This document shows positions 33,628 through 41,347 of a stretch of DNA of 64,000 nt, piece after piece; positions within the stretch are counted from its first letter, which is position 1, and every line of letters starts with the position of its first letter. The stretch spans positions 9,068-73,067 of the forward strand of contig CANBNG010000021.1 in assembly GCA_947370975.1 (NCBI GenBank), given 5' to 3'. The notes beneath the pieces were generated by a model that had not been told where the DNA came from, did no database searches, and saw only the letters and a list, made by a program, of their open reading frames with translations. The position numbers and the translations under genes are program-made. The stretch is from Beijerinckiaceae bacterium. Its GTDB lineage: Bacteria > Pseudomonadota > Alphaproteobacteria > Rhizobiales > Beijerinckiaceae.

Positions 33628-33751
33628 CGAGACCCCCGCCCCAACCCTCCCCACAAGGGGGAGGGAGTTAAATTGTGCCTGACATGAAGGTGGTCGCAAG
33701 GCATCCGATTCCCCTCCCCCTTGTGGGGAGGGGTTAGGGGTGGGGGTCTCG
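33628..33751. repeat. Dyad repeat family A, copy 2 (two arms)
   Basis: Begins CGAGACCCCC and ends with the exact complement GGGGGTCTCG. Each arm contains the CTCCCC-ACAAGGGGGAGGG core or its complement. It occupies the livK-livH gap, where such structures can lower transcription downstream and so raise binding-protein yield relative to permease. Confidence 0.75.
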
Positions 33752-33819
33752 CGCTCTTTGTTGCTAAAGCAAATGGGTAGATGACGACGCGATAAGCGCC
33801 TGCAGGAACGGACACGACA

Positions 33820-34680
33820 TTGCTCACCATTCTTCTCGATGGCATTGCCTATGGCATGCTGCTGTTCATTCTGGCGGTGGGCCTTTGCGTCACGCTGGGG
33901 TTGATGAATTTCATCAATCTTGCGCATGGCGCTTTTGCCATGGCGGGCGGTTATCTCACCATCACCTTGATGCAGCAGTCCGGCGTGCCGTTTCTTGCGT
34001 GCCTGCCGGCAGCCTTTCTTTTCAGCGCCGCGCTTGGTCTCCTCCTGGAGCGCACGCTCTATCGGCATCTTTATGACAAGACGCATCTCGATCAGGTGCT
34101 GTTTTCCATCGGCCTCGTGTTCATGGCCATGGCCATGGTCGATTATGCCTATGGCGCCAACCAGCAGATCGTGAACCTGCCCGATTATCTCACAGGCCGC
34201 GTGTCCTTTCTGGGCGCGAGTATCGGCGTCTATCGTCTCTTCGTGATCGTCATCTGTGGCCTGCTCGCCGCCGGCCTGCAAATCGTGCTCACCTGCACGC
34301 GCTTTGGTTCGCGCCTGCGGGCGGCCGTTGACGATGGCCGTGTGGCGCGCGGCATGGGCATCGACGTCACGCGCATTTTCGCAGTCACCTTTGCGGTGGG
34401 CTCGGGCCTTGCAGGCCTTGGCGGCGCTTTGGGCACGGGCATCATCAGTTTCGATCCAACGTTCCCGCTGAAATATATGATCTACTTCCTGATCGTGATT
34501 TCGGTGGGCGGCACGACGACGATCACCGGCCCGTTCCTGGCTGCCATTCTGCTTGGCGTGGCCGATGTGCTCGGCAAATATTACGTGCCTGCCGTTGGCG
34601 GCTTCATCATCTACACGATCATGGTGCTCGTGCTGATCCTGCGGCCGCAAGGCCTGTTCTCGCGCGGCCCGGCCCGTTGA
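33820..34680 (+). CDS. livH: ABC transporter permease, LivH type
   Basis: 286 aa, apparently from a TTG start (MLTILLDGIAYGMLLFILAVG); no better start is seen and the next Met would cut the first helix. About eight membrane helices. Family landmarks: LGLMNFINLAHGAFAMAGGYL, RAAVDDGRVARGMGID (the EAA-like coupling loop contacting the ATPase), GGTTTITGPFLAAILLGVADVLG, ILRPQGLF at the end. First permease of the HAAT importer. Confidence 0.92.
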   Translation: MLTILLDGIAYGMLLFILAVGLCVTLGLMNFINLAHGAFAMAGGYLTITLMQQSGVPFLACLPAAFLFSAALGLLLERTLYRHLYDKTHLDQVLFSIGLVFMAMAMVDYAYGANQQIVNLPDYLTGRVSFLGASIGVYRLFVIVICGLLAAGLQIVLTCTRFGSRLRAAVDDGRVARGMGIDVTRIFAVTFAVGSGLAGLGGALGTGIISFDPTFPLKYMIYFLIVISVGGTTTITGPFLAAILLGVADVLGKYYVPAVGGFIIYTIMVLVLILRPQGLFSRGPAR

Positions 34681-34687
34681 GGCATTC

Positions 34688-35725
34688 ATGACCGACCAGA
34701 CACATTCCACCAAACCATCGCCTGAGGCGGTTGCTGCGCGCGCCGTGCTGCTTGGCCGCGCGCGCTGGGGCCTGCCTGAAATTGCGTTCTGGGCGATTGC
34801 CTTTGGCGCGTTCTTTTTCATGCCGACGAAATTGTCGCTGCTGAGCGAGATCGCCATTCTGGGCCTGCTCGCGCTCTCCATCGATCTCGTGCTGGGTTAC
34901 GCCGGCATTGTCACGCTGGGGCAGGGCGCGTTCTTTGGCATTGGCGCTTATGCGGCAGGCCTTGCCGCCAAATATGGCGCGGGCGCAGCTCCCTGGAGCG
35001 ATCCGCTGCTGGGCCTTCTGATTGCAGGCGCGGCTGCGGGCCTCATTGGCCTGCTCACCAGTTTTCTCGTGCTGCGCGGCTCCGATCTTACGCGCCTCAT
35101 GGTGACGCTGGGCGTTGCCTTGATTGTCGATGAACTCGTCAACCAGATGAAATGGCTCACCGGCGGCTCGGATGGTTTGCAGGGCGTGTTGCCAGCACCC
35201 GTGCTCGGTGTCTGGGATTTCGATCTCTACGGCAAGACCGCCTATCTCTATGCGCTGGGCGTGCTCTTCGTGCTGTTCGTGATTGCGCGCGCGATTGTGA
35301 AATCGCCCTTCGGTCTGTCGCTGCAGGCGATCAAGGGCAATCCGCTGCGCGCGCGCGCCATCGGCATGCCGGTCAATGGACGGCTCGTTGCAATTTACAC
35401 GCTTGCCTCTGTCTATGCGGGCATTGCAGGCGGACTTGCCGCGCAGACGACGCAATTTGCATCCCCCGATTATGTCGCCTTCCATCGCTCGGCGGACGCG
35501 CTGCTGATGCTGGTGTTTGGCGGCGCGGGCCATCTTTATGGCGGGCTTATCGGCTCGATCATTTTCCGCGCGATGCAGGATTATCTCGGCAATATCACGC
35601 CCCAATATTGGCAGTTCTGGCTTGGCCTGACACTGGTGGCGCTGGTGCTTTTCGTGCGGGGCGGCATTCTTGGCCTGTTTGCCAAAATGCGCGACCGCGT
35701 GCTGCGCAAGGGAGAGCCCGCATGA
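34688..35725 (+). CDS. livM: ABC transporter permease, LivM type
   Basis: 345 aa. Second permease, with about nine helices after a ~35-residue cytosolic tail. Landmarks: SIDLVLGYAGIVTLGQGAFFGIGAYAAGLAA, QAIKGNPLRARAIGMPVNGRLVAIYTLAS (coupling loop), GGAGHLYGGLIGSIIFRAMQDYL. Separated from livH by 7 nt and overlapping livG by 4 nt (ATGA), so all are co-translated. Confidence 0.92.
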   Translation: MTDQTHSTKPSPEAVAARAVLLGRARWGLPEIAFWAIAFGAFFFMPTKLSLLSEIAILGLLALSIDLVLGYAGIVTLGQGAFFGIGAYAAGLAAKYGAGAAPWSDPLLGLLIAGAAAGLIGLLTSFLVLRGSDLTRLMVTLGVALIVDELVNQMKWLTGGSDGLQGVLPAPVLGVWDFDLYGKTAYLYALGVLFVLFVIARAIVKSPFGLSLQAIKGNPLRARAIGMPVNGRLVAIYTLASVYAGIAGGLAAQTTQFASPDYVAFHRSADALLMLVFGGAGHLYGGLIGSIIFRAMQDYLGNITPQYWQFWLGLTLVALVLFVRGGILGLFAKMRDRVLRKGEPA

Positions 35726-36483
35726 GCGCGCCGATCGTGCTTGAATCGCGCCAGCTGGTGAAGCGCTTCGGCGGCATTCTGGCGACCGATCATGTCGACT
35801 TCCGCCTGCCCGAGGGCGCGCGCCATGCGCTCATCGGCCCCAATGGCGCGGGCAAGACGACCTTCGTCAATCAGCTCTCGGGCGTGCTCAAGCCAACGTC
35901 TGGCGAAATCTGGCTCGGTGGCGTCGATGTCACCGACTGGTCGGCGCGCCGGCGCGCCCATGCGGGCCTCGCGCGCACCTTCCAGATCAACCAGCTCTTT
36001 GCCGATCTCACGCCGATCGAGACTCTCGTTCTCACCATTGCCGAGCGCGAGAATGCGGGCTGGGCGTGCATGCGCGCCGTGGGCGCGCGGACCGATTTCG
36101 TCACCGAGGCCGTGCAGCTTCTGGAGCAGCTCGGCATTGGCGAGATTGCTCATACGCGCGTCGGCCAGCTTGCCTATGGCAAGCAACGTCTGCTCGAAAT
36201 CGCAGTCGCGCTGGCGCAAAAACCCAAAGTGCTGCTGCTCGATGAACCCGCCGCCGGCGTGCCCGAACATGAGCGCGAGCAAATTCTCGATGTCGTTGCA
36301 GCGCTGCCCTCATCCGTCGCGCTGATCCTTATCGAGCATGACATGCATCTCGTGTTCCGCTTCGCGAAATCGATCTCCGTGCTCGTCAATGGCGGGCTCT
36401 TCGTGGAGGGCACGCCCGAAGAGATTGCCAATGATCCGCGTGTGCGCCAAGTCTACCTCGGCGAGGAGGCCGTGCATGTCTGA
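35722..36483 (+). CDS. livG: ABC transporter ATP-binding protein, LivG type
   Basis: 253 aa from ATG 35722. Walker A GPNGAGKTT, Q-loop region LARTFQINQLF, signature variant LAYGKQRLLEIAVALAQ (LSGGQ replaced by LAYGK as in many LivG proteins), Walker B VLLLDEPAAGVPEHE and H-loop EHDMHLVF. The last motif is typical of LivG, not LivF. Forms the ATPase pair with LivF. Confidence 0.93.
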   Translation: MSAPIVLESRQLVKRFGGILATDHVDFRLPEGARHALIGPNGAGKTTFVNQLSGVLKPTSGEIWLGGVDVTDWSARRRAHAGLARTFQINQLFADLTPIETLVLTIAERENAGWACMRAVGARTDFVTEAVQLLEQLGIGEIAHTRVGQLAYGKQRLLEIAVALAQKPKVLLLDEPAAGVPEHEREQILDVVAALPSSVALILIEHDMHLVFRFAKSISVLVNGGLFVEGTPEEIANDPRVRQVYLGEEAVHV

Positions 36484-36505
36484 GAAAAACATGTCTGAGA
36501 AAAAC
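36476..36505 (+). repeat. 15-bp tandem duplication at the livF start
   Basis: ATGTCTGAGAAAAAC is present twice in perfect tandem, immediately followed by a third ATGTCTG. It duplicates the start codon and first five codons without shifting frame, and the first copy spans the livG stop. Confidence 0.9.
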
Positions 36506-37234
36506 ATGTCTGATCTCCTCACGCTCGATGGCATTGGTGCTGGTTATGGCGAGGCGCAGGTGCTTGCCGACATTTCGTTCTCGCTTGCAGAGGGCGAGGC
36601 GCTGGCGCTGCTGGGGCGCAACGGCACCGGCAAGACCACGCTCATCAACACCATCATGGGACTCACGCGCCGTCGCGCGGGCACAATTGTCTTCAATGGC
36701 CGCGATATCACCAGATTGCGGCCCGATCAGCGCGCGCTTGCCGGCATCGGCTGGGTGCCGCAGGAGCGCAATATTTTCCGCTCGCTGAGCGTGGAGGAAA
36801 ATATCACCGCCGTGCTCACGCCGGGCCCGTGGGATCTGGAACGGATTTTCGGCCTGTTTCCGCGCCTTGCCGAGCGGCGGCGCAATCTGGGCACGCAATT
36901 GTCTGGCGGCGAGCAGCAGATGCTTGCGGTCGGCCGCGCGCTGGCGCTCAACCCGCGCCTGCTGTTGCTTGATGAGCCGCTGGAGGGGCTTGCTCCGATC
37001 ATCGTGGATGAGCTGCTTGCGGCGCTTCGGCGCATCGTCGTCGAGGAGAAGATGGCGGCCATCATCGTGGAACAAAGCGCGCGCAAGATTTTGCCGCTGA
37101 CCGAGCGGGCGATTATTCTCGACCGCGGGACGATTGCCCATCAGGGACCGTCTCCCGAATTGGCCGCAGATGCGGTAAGACTGGCCTCACTGCTGGGAGT
37201 CGCGGGCAAGCCCGGGGCGGACGCACGACATTAA
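36476..37234 (+). CDS. livF: ABC transporter ATP-binding protein, LivF type
   Basis: 252 aa from ATG 36476, which overlaps livG by 8 nt and has GAGGAGG upstream. A 15-nt tandem duplication gives MSEKNMSEKNMSDLL, so ATGs at 36491 and 36506 are also usable. Walker A GRNGTGKTT, Q-loop WVPQERNIFRSLSVEENI, signature LSGGEQQMLAVGRAL, Walker B LLLLDEPLEGLAP, H-loop replaced by VEQSARKIL as usual in LivF. Second ATPase of the importer. Confidence 0.93.
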   Translation: MSEKNMSEKNMSDLLTLDGIGAGYGEAQVLADISFSLAEGEALALLGRNGTGKTTLINTIMGLTRRRAGTIVFNGRDITRLRPDQRALAGIGWVPQERNIFRSLSVEENITAVLTPGPWDLERIFGLFPRLAERRRNLGTQLSGGEQQMLAVGRALALNPRLLLLDEPLEGLAPIIVDELLAALRRIVVEEKMAAIIVEQSARKILPLTERAIILDRGTIAHQGPSPELAADAVRLASLLGVAGKPGADARH

Positions 37235-37269
37235 TGGGTTCTGATAAACCCGCCTTTGGAGGATGAAAC

Positions 37270-38376
37270 ATGCAACGCACCAAGCCGCCCTTCCGGGCCG
37301 ATCACGTTGGCTCGCTTCTGCGCTCTGCGGCGCTCAAGGATGCGCGCATCAAGCACGCGCGGGGCGATATTTCGGATTCCGATCTTCTGGCGACTGAAAA
37401 TGTCGAGATCCGCAAGGTTATCGCCAAGCAGGAAGAGATCGGCCTGCAGTCGATCACCGACGGCGAATTCCGCCGCGCCTGGTGGCATTTCGACTTCCTC
37501 GGCCATCTGCAGGGCGTCGAGCTGATCGATGTCGACCAGGGCATCCAGTTCTCGGGCGTGCAGACCAAGGCGCAGGCCCCGCGCGTGATGGAGCGTGTCG
37601 ATTTCGCCGACCATCCGATGCTCGATCATTTTAAATTCCTGCGCGCCAACACCAACCGCACGCCGAAAATGACCATCCCCAGCCCCTCGATGCTGCATTA
37701 TCGCGGCGGCCGGAAGATGATCAACATGGGCGTCTATCCGAAGATGGACGATTTTTACCATGACCTCGGACAGGCCTATCACAAGGCCGTGCAGGCCTTT
37801 GCCGCCGAGGGCTGCCGCTATCTCCAGCTCGACGATTGCAGCTTCGCCTATCTCTGCGATCCCGAGCAACGCAAGATGCTGGCTGCCCGTGGGGATGACC
37901 CGGAGAAGCAGGGCCAGATCTATGCCGGCATGATCAACGCCGCCATTGCGGGGCGTCCCGCCGACATGGCGATCACCATGCATCTCTGCCGTGGCAATTT
38001 CCGCTCGACCTTCGTGGCGTCCGGCGGCTACGAGCCGATTGCCGATCTCCTGTTCAACCAGGTGAATGCCGACGGCTATTTCATGGAATGGGACAATGAC
38101 CGCGCCGGCGGTTTCGAGCCCCTGCGCTTCCTGCCCAAGGGCAAGACGGTGGTGCTGGGCCTCGTGACGTCAAAGACGGGCGTGCTCGAAACCCGCGACG
38201 ACCTCCTTCGCCGCATCGAAGAAGCCTCAAAATTCGCCCCCCTCGACCAGCTCTGCCTCTCGCCGCAATGCGGCTTCGCCTCAACCGAAGAGGGCAATAC
38301 GCTCGCCGAGGAAGAGCAATGGGCAAAGCTGAAGCTCGTGGTGGACGTCGCCAAGGAGGTCTGGGGGACAGCGTGA
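37270..38376 (+). CDS. MetE-C-terminal-like cobalamin-independent methyltransferase
   Basis: 368 aa, GGAGG before the ATG. It matches the short (YxjG-type) relatives of the C-terminal half of MetE. Zinc ligands are visible: His and Cys in TMHLCRGNFR, Glu in FMEWDND, and Cys in CLSPQCGFAS. The N-terminal MetE domain is absent. Members are annotated as methyltetrahydropteroyltriglutamate-homocysteine methyltransferase, but substrates often differ. It lies 35 nt after livF and ends at a strong terminator, so it belongs to the transporter operon and may use a methyl group from the imported compound. Confidence 0.82.
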   Translation: MQRTKPPFRADHVGSLLRSAALKDARIKHARGDISDSDLLATENVEIRKVIAKQEEIGLQSITDGEFRRAWWHFDFLGHLQGVELIDVDQGIQFSGVQTKAQAPRVMERVDFADHPMLDHFKFLRANTNRTPKMTIPSPSMLHYRGGRKMINMGVYPKMDDFYHDLGQAYHKAVQAFAAEGCRYLQLDDCSFAYLCDPEQRKMLAARGDDPEKQGQIYAGMINAAIAGRPADMAITMHLCRGNFRSTFVASGGYEPIADLLFNQVNADGYFMEWDNDRAGGFEPLRFLPKGKTVVLGLVTSKTGVLETRDDLLRRIEEASKFAPLDQLCLSPQCGFASTEEGNTLAEEEQWAKLKLVVDVAKEVWGTA

Positions 38377-38407
38377 GCTGGAACTCGGCCAATTGACGAA
38401 CAGGAAG

Positions 38408-38438
38408 GGCCGCCCCATTGTGGGCGGCCTTTTTATTT
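38408..38438 (+). terminator. Rho-independent terminator after the MetE-like gene
   Basis: Perfect 8-bp stem GGCCGCCC / GGGCGGCC, 6-nt loop, then TTTTTATTT. It closes the livKHMGF-methyltransferase transcript. Confidence 0.88.
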
Positions 38439-38450
38439 GGTGATTTACTC

Positions 38451-39089
38451 ATGTTTCTATTTTTTTCGTTTGCCCTAGCTCTTATCGCTTCACTGTTTCC
38501 CTTGCCTTCAATTGCTCAACAAGGTTTTGAGCAGTCACTTTCGCCATACCTAGGAACCATAAATGTAAGTTCGAGCCCAGCTTATGCTGGCGGTGAGCTT
38601 ACAGGTTGCCACCTTGAGTTCGGAGCGCTAGTGCGCGATTGGACTTATCGAAAGGGTGCATTTCTACGGGTCGGAGGCGCTGTCGGAATATCGGGTGCCA
38701 ACAAGAAACTGGTAGTAACCCTCAAGACCATTGTTCATGAACTAGATCCTGTGACTGGGAATTTTGTTCCATCACCTCCGGCGAGCGCCTACTTCATTGA
38801 TGGAGCTAGAACAACCAAGAGCACGCTTGTGGGAAATTATCCGTCGGACACTCCAGGAGGATTGTTCTCTGTTTTCCAACTTGTACCCTCAGCCGAATTA
38901 GTGATGTCCGGACTATCCGAGGGAAAGATCACAACTGGTTTTGCTAGGATATTGGGCGGAAAAGATATTTTAGTATCTATCGAGACCGACGTCGAGGATA
39001 CAACTCCTCAAGGAGTGCGAGTTAGATCGCAGCGTATGGTAGATGATTTTTTCGGGTGTGTTGTTCCACTTTTAAACACGAATAAGTAG
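38451..39089 (+). CDS. Secreted hypothetical protein, AT-rich gene
   Basis: 212 aa. A clear signal peptide (MFLFFSFALALIASLFPLPSIA) precedes a beta-rich mature domain with AYAGGELTGCHLEFGALVRDWTYRKGAFLRVGGAVG and a C-terminal VDDFFGCVVPLL. No family recognised. Codon use is visibly AT-richer than neighbours (for example runs of AAT, TTA, ATA, AGA codons), suggesting recent acquisition. It starts 13 nt after the terminator of the preceding operon, so it needs its own promoter or read-through. Confidence 0.62.
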   Translation: MFLFFSFALALIASLFPLPSIAQQGFEQSLSPYLGTINVSSSPAYAGGELTGCHLEFGALVRDWTYRKGAFLRVGGAVGISGANKKLVVTLKTIVHELDPVTGNFVPSPPASAYFIDGARTTKSTLVGNYPSDTPGGLFSVFQLVPSAELVMSGLSEGKITTGFARILGGKDILVSIETDVEDTTPQGVRVRSQRMVDDFFGCVVPLLNTNK

Positions 39090-39122
39090 CTTATTCTGAT
39101 CGTATTGGGTGAGGGCGTTATT

Positions 39123-39467
39123 ATGGGCAAAGTTCAATTCATCCGGGCATCTGAAGAAGAGTACGAAGCGCTGCTTGATGCTGCCGATGCGGCGCATGCG
39201 CGTGAGGCCATGGCTGCCGTGGCGCGCGGTGAACTTGAGACCCTGTCGTCAGAAGAAGTGGACGCCTTTCTCGATGCTGCGACACCGCTGGCGTTCTGGC
39301 GCGGCAAGCGCAAGCTGACGCAGGCCGTGCTGGCGCATCGCGTCGGCATTTCGCAAAGCTATCTGGCGGGTCTCGAAAAGGGCAAGCGCAAGGGCGATCC
39401 GGCGCTGTTCCTGAAACTGGCGCGCGCGCTCAATGTGCCGATGGAAGCATTGGTGGCGGAGGACTGA
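39123..39467 (+). CDS. XRE-family transcriptional regulator (antitoxin-like)
   Basis: 114 aa from ATG 39123. An N-terminal ~55 residues rich in Ala/Glu (SEEEYEALLDAADAAHAREAMAAVARGELETLSSEEVDAFLDA) resembles the dimerising tail of antitoxins; the C terminus is an XRE helix-turn-helix (KLTQAVLAHRVGISQSYLAGLEKGKRKGDPALFLKLARALNV). No RelE-type partner lies beside it; the next gene, convergent, is a HicB. Possibly a solitary antitoxin or a regulator left from a TA pair. Confidence 0.8.
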   Translation: MGKVQFIRASEEEYEALLDAADAAHAREAMAAVARGELETLSSEEVDAFLDAATPLAFWRGKRKLTQAVLAHRVGISQSYLAGLEKGKRKGDPALFLKLARALNVPMEALVAED

Positions 39468-39477
39468 AACGCCAGCA

Positions 39478-39834
39478 TCAGCCGGCGCGGCGCAACGAGG
39501 GCGGCGATGCAAGCTCGAGCCTCTGCGCCATCGCCCGCTCAGTCCACGCATTCAGCGAAAGACCTTCATTCGCCGCGGCCATTGCAGCTCGCCGATGCAG
39601 GTCGGGCGAGACACGCACGTTGAAAGAGCCCTTGAACGGCCGGTTCGGCTCCTTGCCGACCTCCGTGCATGTCGCAAGATAATCGTCCACGAGTGCTTCG
39701 AAAGCCTTCTGCGCATCTGCTGCGGAATCGCATTCCGTCGTGATGAGATCGTCGACATGCAGGATTTGCAGCACAAGCGTACCGTCCTCATAAACGACCG
39801 AGCCCTGATAGTCCTTGTAGCGCAACGTCGTCAT
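39478..39834 (-). CDS. hicB: HicB-family antitoxin (second module)
   Basis: 118 aa. ATG 39834 overlaps the hicA stop by 4 nt. The N-terminal HicB fold is YKDYQGSVVYEDGTLVLQILHVDDLITTECDSAADAQKAFEALVDDYLATC; the C-terminal ribbon-helix-helix is FNVRVSPDLHRRAAMAAANEGLSLNAWTERAMAQRL. It neutralises the HicA encoded before it and likely represses the promoter at 40115-40143. Confidence 0.88.
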   Translation of the reverse strand: MTTLRYKDYQGSVVYEDGTLVLQILHVDDLITTECDSAADAQKAFEALVDDYLATCTEVGKEPNRPFKGSFNVRVSPDLHRRAAMAAANEGLSLNAWTERAMAQRLELASPPSLRRAG

Positions 39835-40079
39835 AGCAATCCTCGCGCGTTCAGATGGTCCTGCAATCTTTTCACCATGGCGGGCTGCATCACCCCGGCA
39901 TGCGGTTCGTGCAGCATGATCATGTCGTCCCTGGCCGCGCTGAAGAACTTTCTGGAGGAACCACCTCCCGATTTCACCAGCGCATATCCGAGTGTCAGAA
40001 TCAGCCTCTCGAAATCCCGGTAGGGGAAAGGGCCCCGGCAAGCCCGAAAGGCAGCAATCATCTTCTCGGAGCGGGTCAT
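39831..40079 (-). CDS. hicA: HicA-like mRNA interferase toxin (second module)
   Basis: 82 aa. RDFERLILTLGYALVKSGGGSSRKFFSAARDDMIMLHEPHAGVMQPAMVKRLQDHLNARGLL follows the HicA pattern: helix, beta hairpin, then HEPH and a C-terminal helix. The usual catalytic His in GSHH/GTSHKF is replaced by Ser (GSSRKFF), which could alter or weaken activity. Paired with the HicB gene by a 4-nt overlap; toxin-first order as in hicAB-1 but the two modules are only distantly similar. Confidence 0.78.
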   Translation of the reverse strand: MTRSEKMIAAFRACRGPFPYRDFERLILTLGYALVKSGGGSSRKFFSAARDDMIMLHEPHAGVMQPAMVKRLQDHLNARGLL

Positions 40080-40105
40080 GGCGTCTCATCGGACATAGCC
40101 CCGAG

Positions 40106-40143
40106 TGCAACTGAAATATAGTTGCATATTGTCCGCGGGGCAA
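40106..40143 (-). promoter_or_regulatory. Promoter/operator of the second hicAB module
   Basis: Minus-strand -35 TTGCCC (40143-40138), 17-nt spacer, -10 TATATT (40120-40115). A perfect inverted repeat TGCAACT-N7-AGTTGCA (40106-40126) encloses the -10, and a wider pair CGGACA / TGTCCG (40090-40095, 40130-40135) surrounds it. This is the layout expected for HicB autorepression. Confidence 0.6.
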
Positions 40144-40355
40144 GCGCAAAGCAATTTGTACAGCTTAAGCTATCGCGCCCTAAATGGAAGAGTCTTGCCC
40201 ATATCCGCGGTGTCGACCTGCTCGCTTTGTTCTCATGAATGATTGCCGCGTCGCTTTCGCTCCCCGCAATCATGGCAATACAGAATCCCGCATCCCGCGA
40301 TTCCAAACCACGCCCTTGAGCCACATCAAAGACAAGCTCGTGGCCATACCTGAGG
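40144..40355. other. Non-coding stretch upstream of the catI promoter
   Basis: About 210 nt with no convincing gene: short open frames here lack ribosome sites and family similarity. It is the boundary between the AT-richer insert and the aromatic catabolism operon. Confidence 0.5.
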
Positions 40356-40418
40356 TTGAACCCCGCCCGGTGGCTCTTTATAATGTTCACCATCCGAATG
40401 ATTGTTCGCATAGTGAAC
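40356..40418 (+). promoter_or_regulatory. catI promoter with overlapping IclR-type operator
   Basis: Consensus-like promoter: -35 TTGAAC (40356-40361), exactly 17 nt, -10 TATAAT (40379-40384). Directly after the -10 comes an inverted repeat with 14-nt arms, GTTCACCATCCGAA (40385-40398) and TTCGCATAGTGAAC (40405-40418), pairing at 12 of 14 positions around a 6-nt spacer. The predicted start (~40391) lies inside the repeat, so a bound protein would block initiation. Confidence 0.72.
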
Positions 40419-40492
40419 TAACGGGCTCGACCAGTCTCTCGATGGGCTGGCGGCGGGAAGGGCGGCTCAAACCGCCACGAAGGAAACACAGG

Positions 40493-41347
40493 ATGGCGAA
40501 ATTCTTGGACCTTGCCGAAGCGGTCGCGGAAAATATCCGCGATGGCGACGCAGTGGCGATGGAAGGCTTCACGCATCTCATTCCCTTTGCTGCGGGACAT
40601 GAGGTGATCCGTCAGGGCCGCAAACATCTCACCCTCATCCGCATGACGCCGGACCTGATCTACGATCAGCTCATCGGCATGGGCTGCGCTGACAAGCTCG
40701 TCTTTTCCTGGGGCGGCAATCCAGGCGTGGGCTCCACGCACCGCATCCGCGATGCGGTTGAAAATGGCTGGCCCCATCAGCTCGCGATTGAAGAACATTC
40801 CCATGCCGCAATGGCCAATGCCTATGAGGCTGGCGCATCGAACCTGCCTTTTGCGGTTCTGCGCGGCTATATCGGCGTCGATCTGCCCAAGGTCAATCCG
40901 AAGATCAAGAGCGTGACCTGCCCCTATACGGGCGAAGTGCTGGCAACCGTGCCGGCGCATCGTCCCGATGTCGGCATCATCCATGCCCAGCGCGCAGACC
41001 GCGAAGGCAATGTGCTCATCGAGGGCATTACCGGGTGCCAGAAGGAAGTGGTGCTGGCCTCAAGGCGCACCATCGTCACGGTGGAAGAAGTGGTCGACAC
41101 GCTCGGCGCGCCGTCCTTCAATTCGACCGTGCTGCCGCATTGGACGATTGGCGCGATCAGCGTTGTGCCCGGTGGCGCGCATCCCTCTTACGCGCAGGGT
41201 TATTACACGCGCGACAATTCCTTCTACATCGCCTGGGACAAGATTTCGCGCGAGCGTGAAAGCTTCCTCGCCTGGATGAAGGACAATGTTCTCGACAAGA
41301 CGCCGGCCGCTTTCGCGGTACATGCCAAGAAGGGGAGCGCCGCGTGA
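40493..41347 (+). CDS. catI: 3-oxoadipate CoA-transferase subunit A (CatI type)
   Basis: 284 aa; AAGGA precedes ATG 40493. It follows the CatI pattern: DGDAVAMEGFTHLIPFAAGHEVIRQG, LIRMTPDLIYDQLIGMGCADKLVFSWGGNPGVGS, IEEHSHAAMANAYEAGASNLPFAVLRGY, VIHAQRADREGNVL-like core and VPGGAHPSYAQGYYTRDN. It transfers CoA from succinyl-CoA to 3-oxoadipate in the beta-ketoadipate pathway. This is the larger glutaconate-CoA-transferase-like form, not the short PcaI. Translationally coupled to catJ (TGATG). Confidence 0.88.
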   Translation: MAKFLDLAEAVAENIRDGDAVAMEGFTHLIPFAAGHEVIRQGRKHLTLIRMTPDLIYDQLIGMGCADKLVFSWGGNPGVGSTHRIRDAVENGWPHQLAIEEHSHAAMANAYEAGASNLPFAVLRGYIGVDLPKVNPKIKSVTCPYTGEVLATVPAHRPDVGIIHAQRADREGNVLIEGITGCQKEVVLASRRTIVTVEEVVDTLGAPSFNSTVLPHWTIGAISVVPGGAHPSYAQGYYTRDNSFYIAWDKISRERESFLAWMKDNVLDKTPAAFAVHAKKGSAA

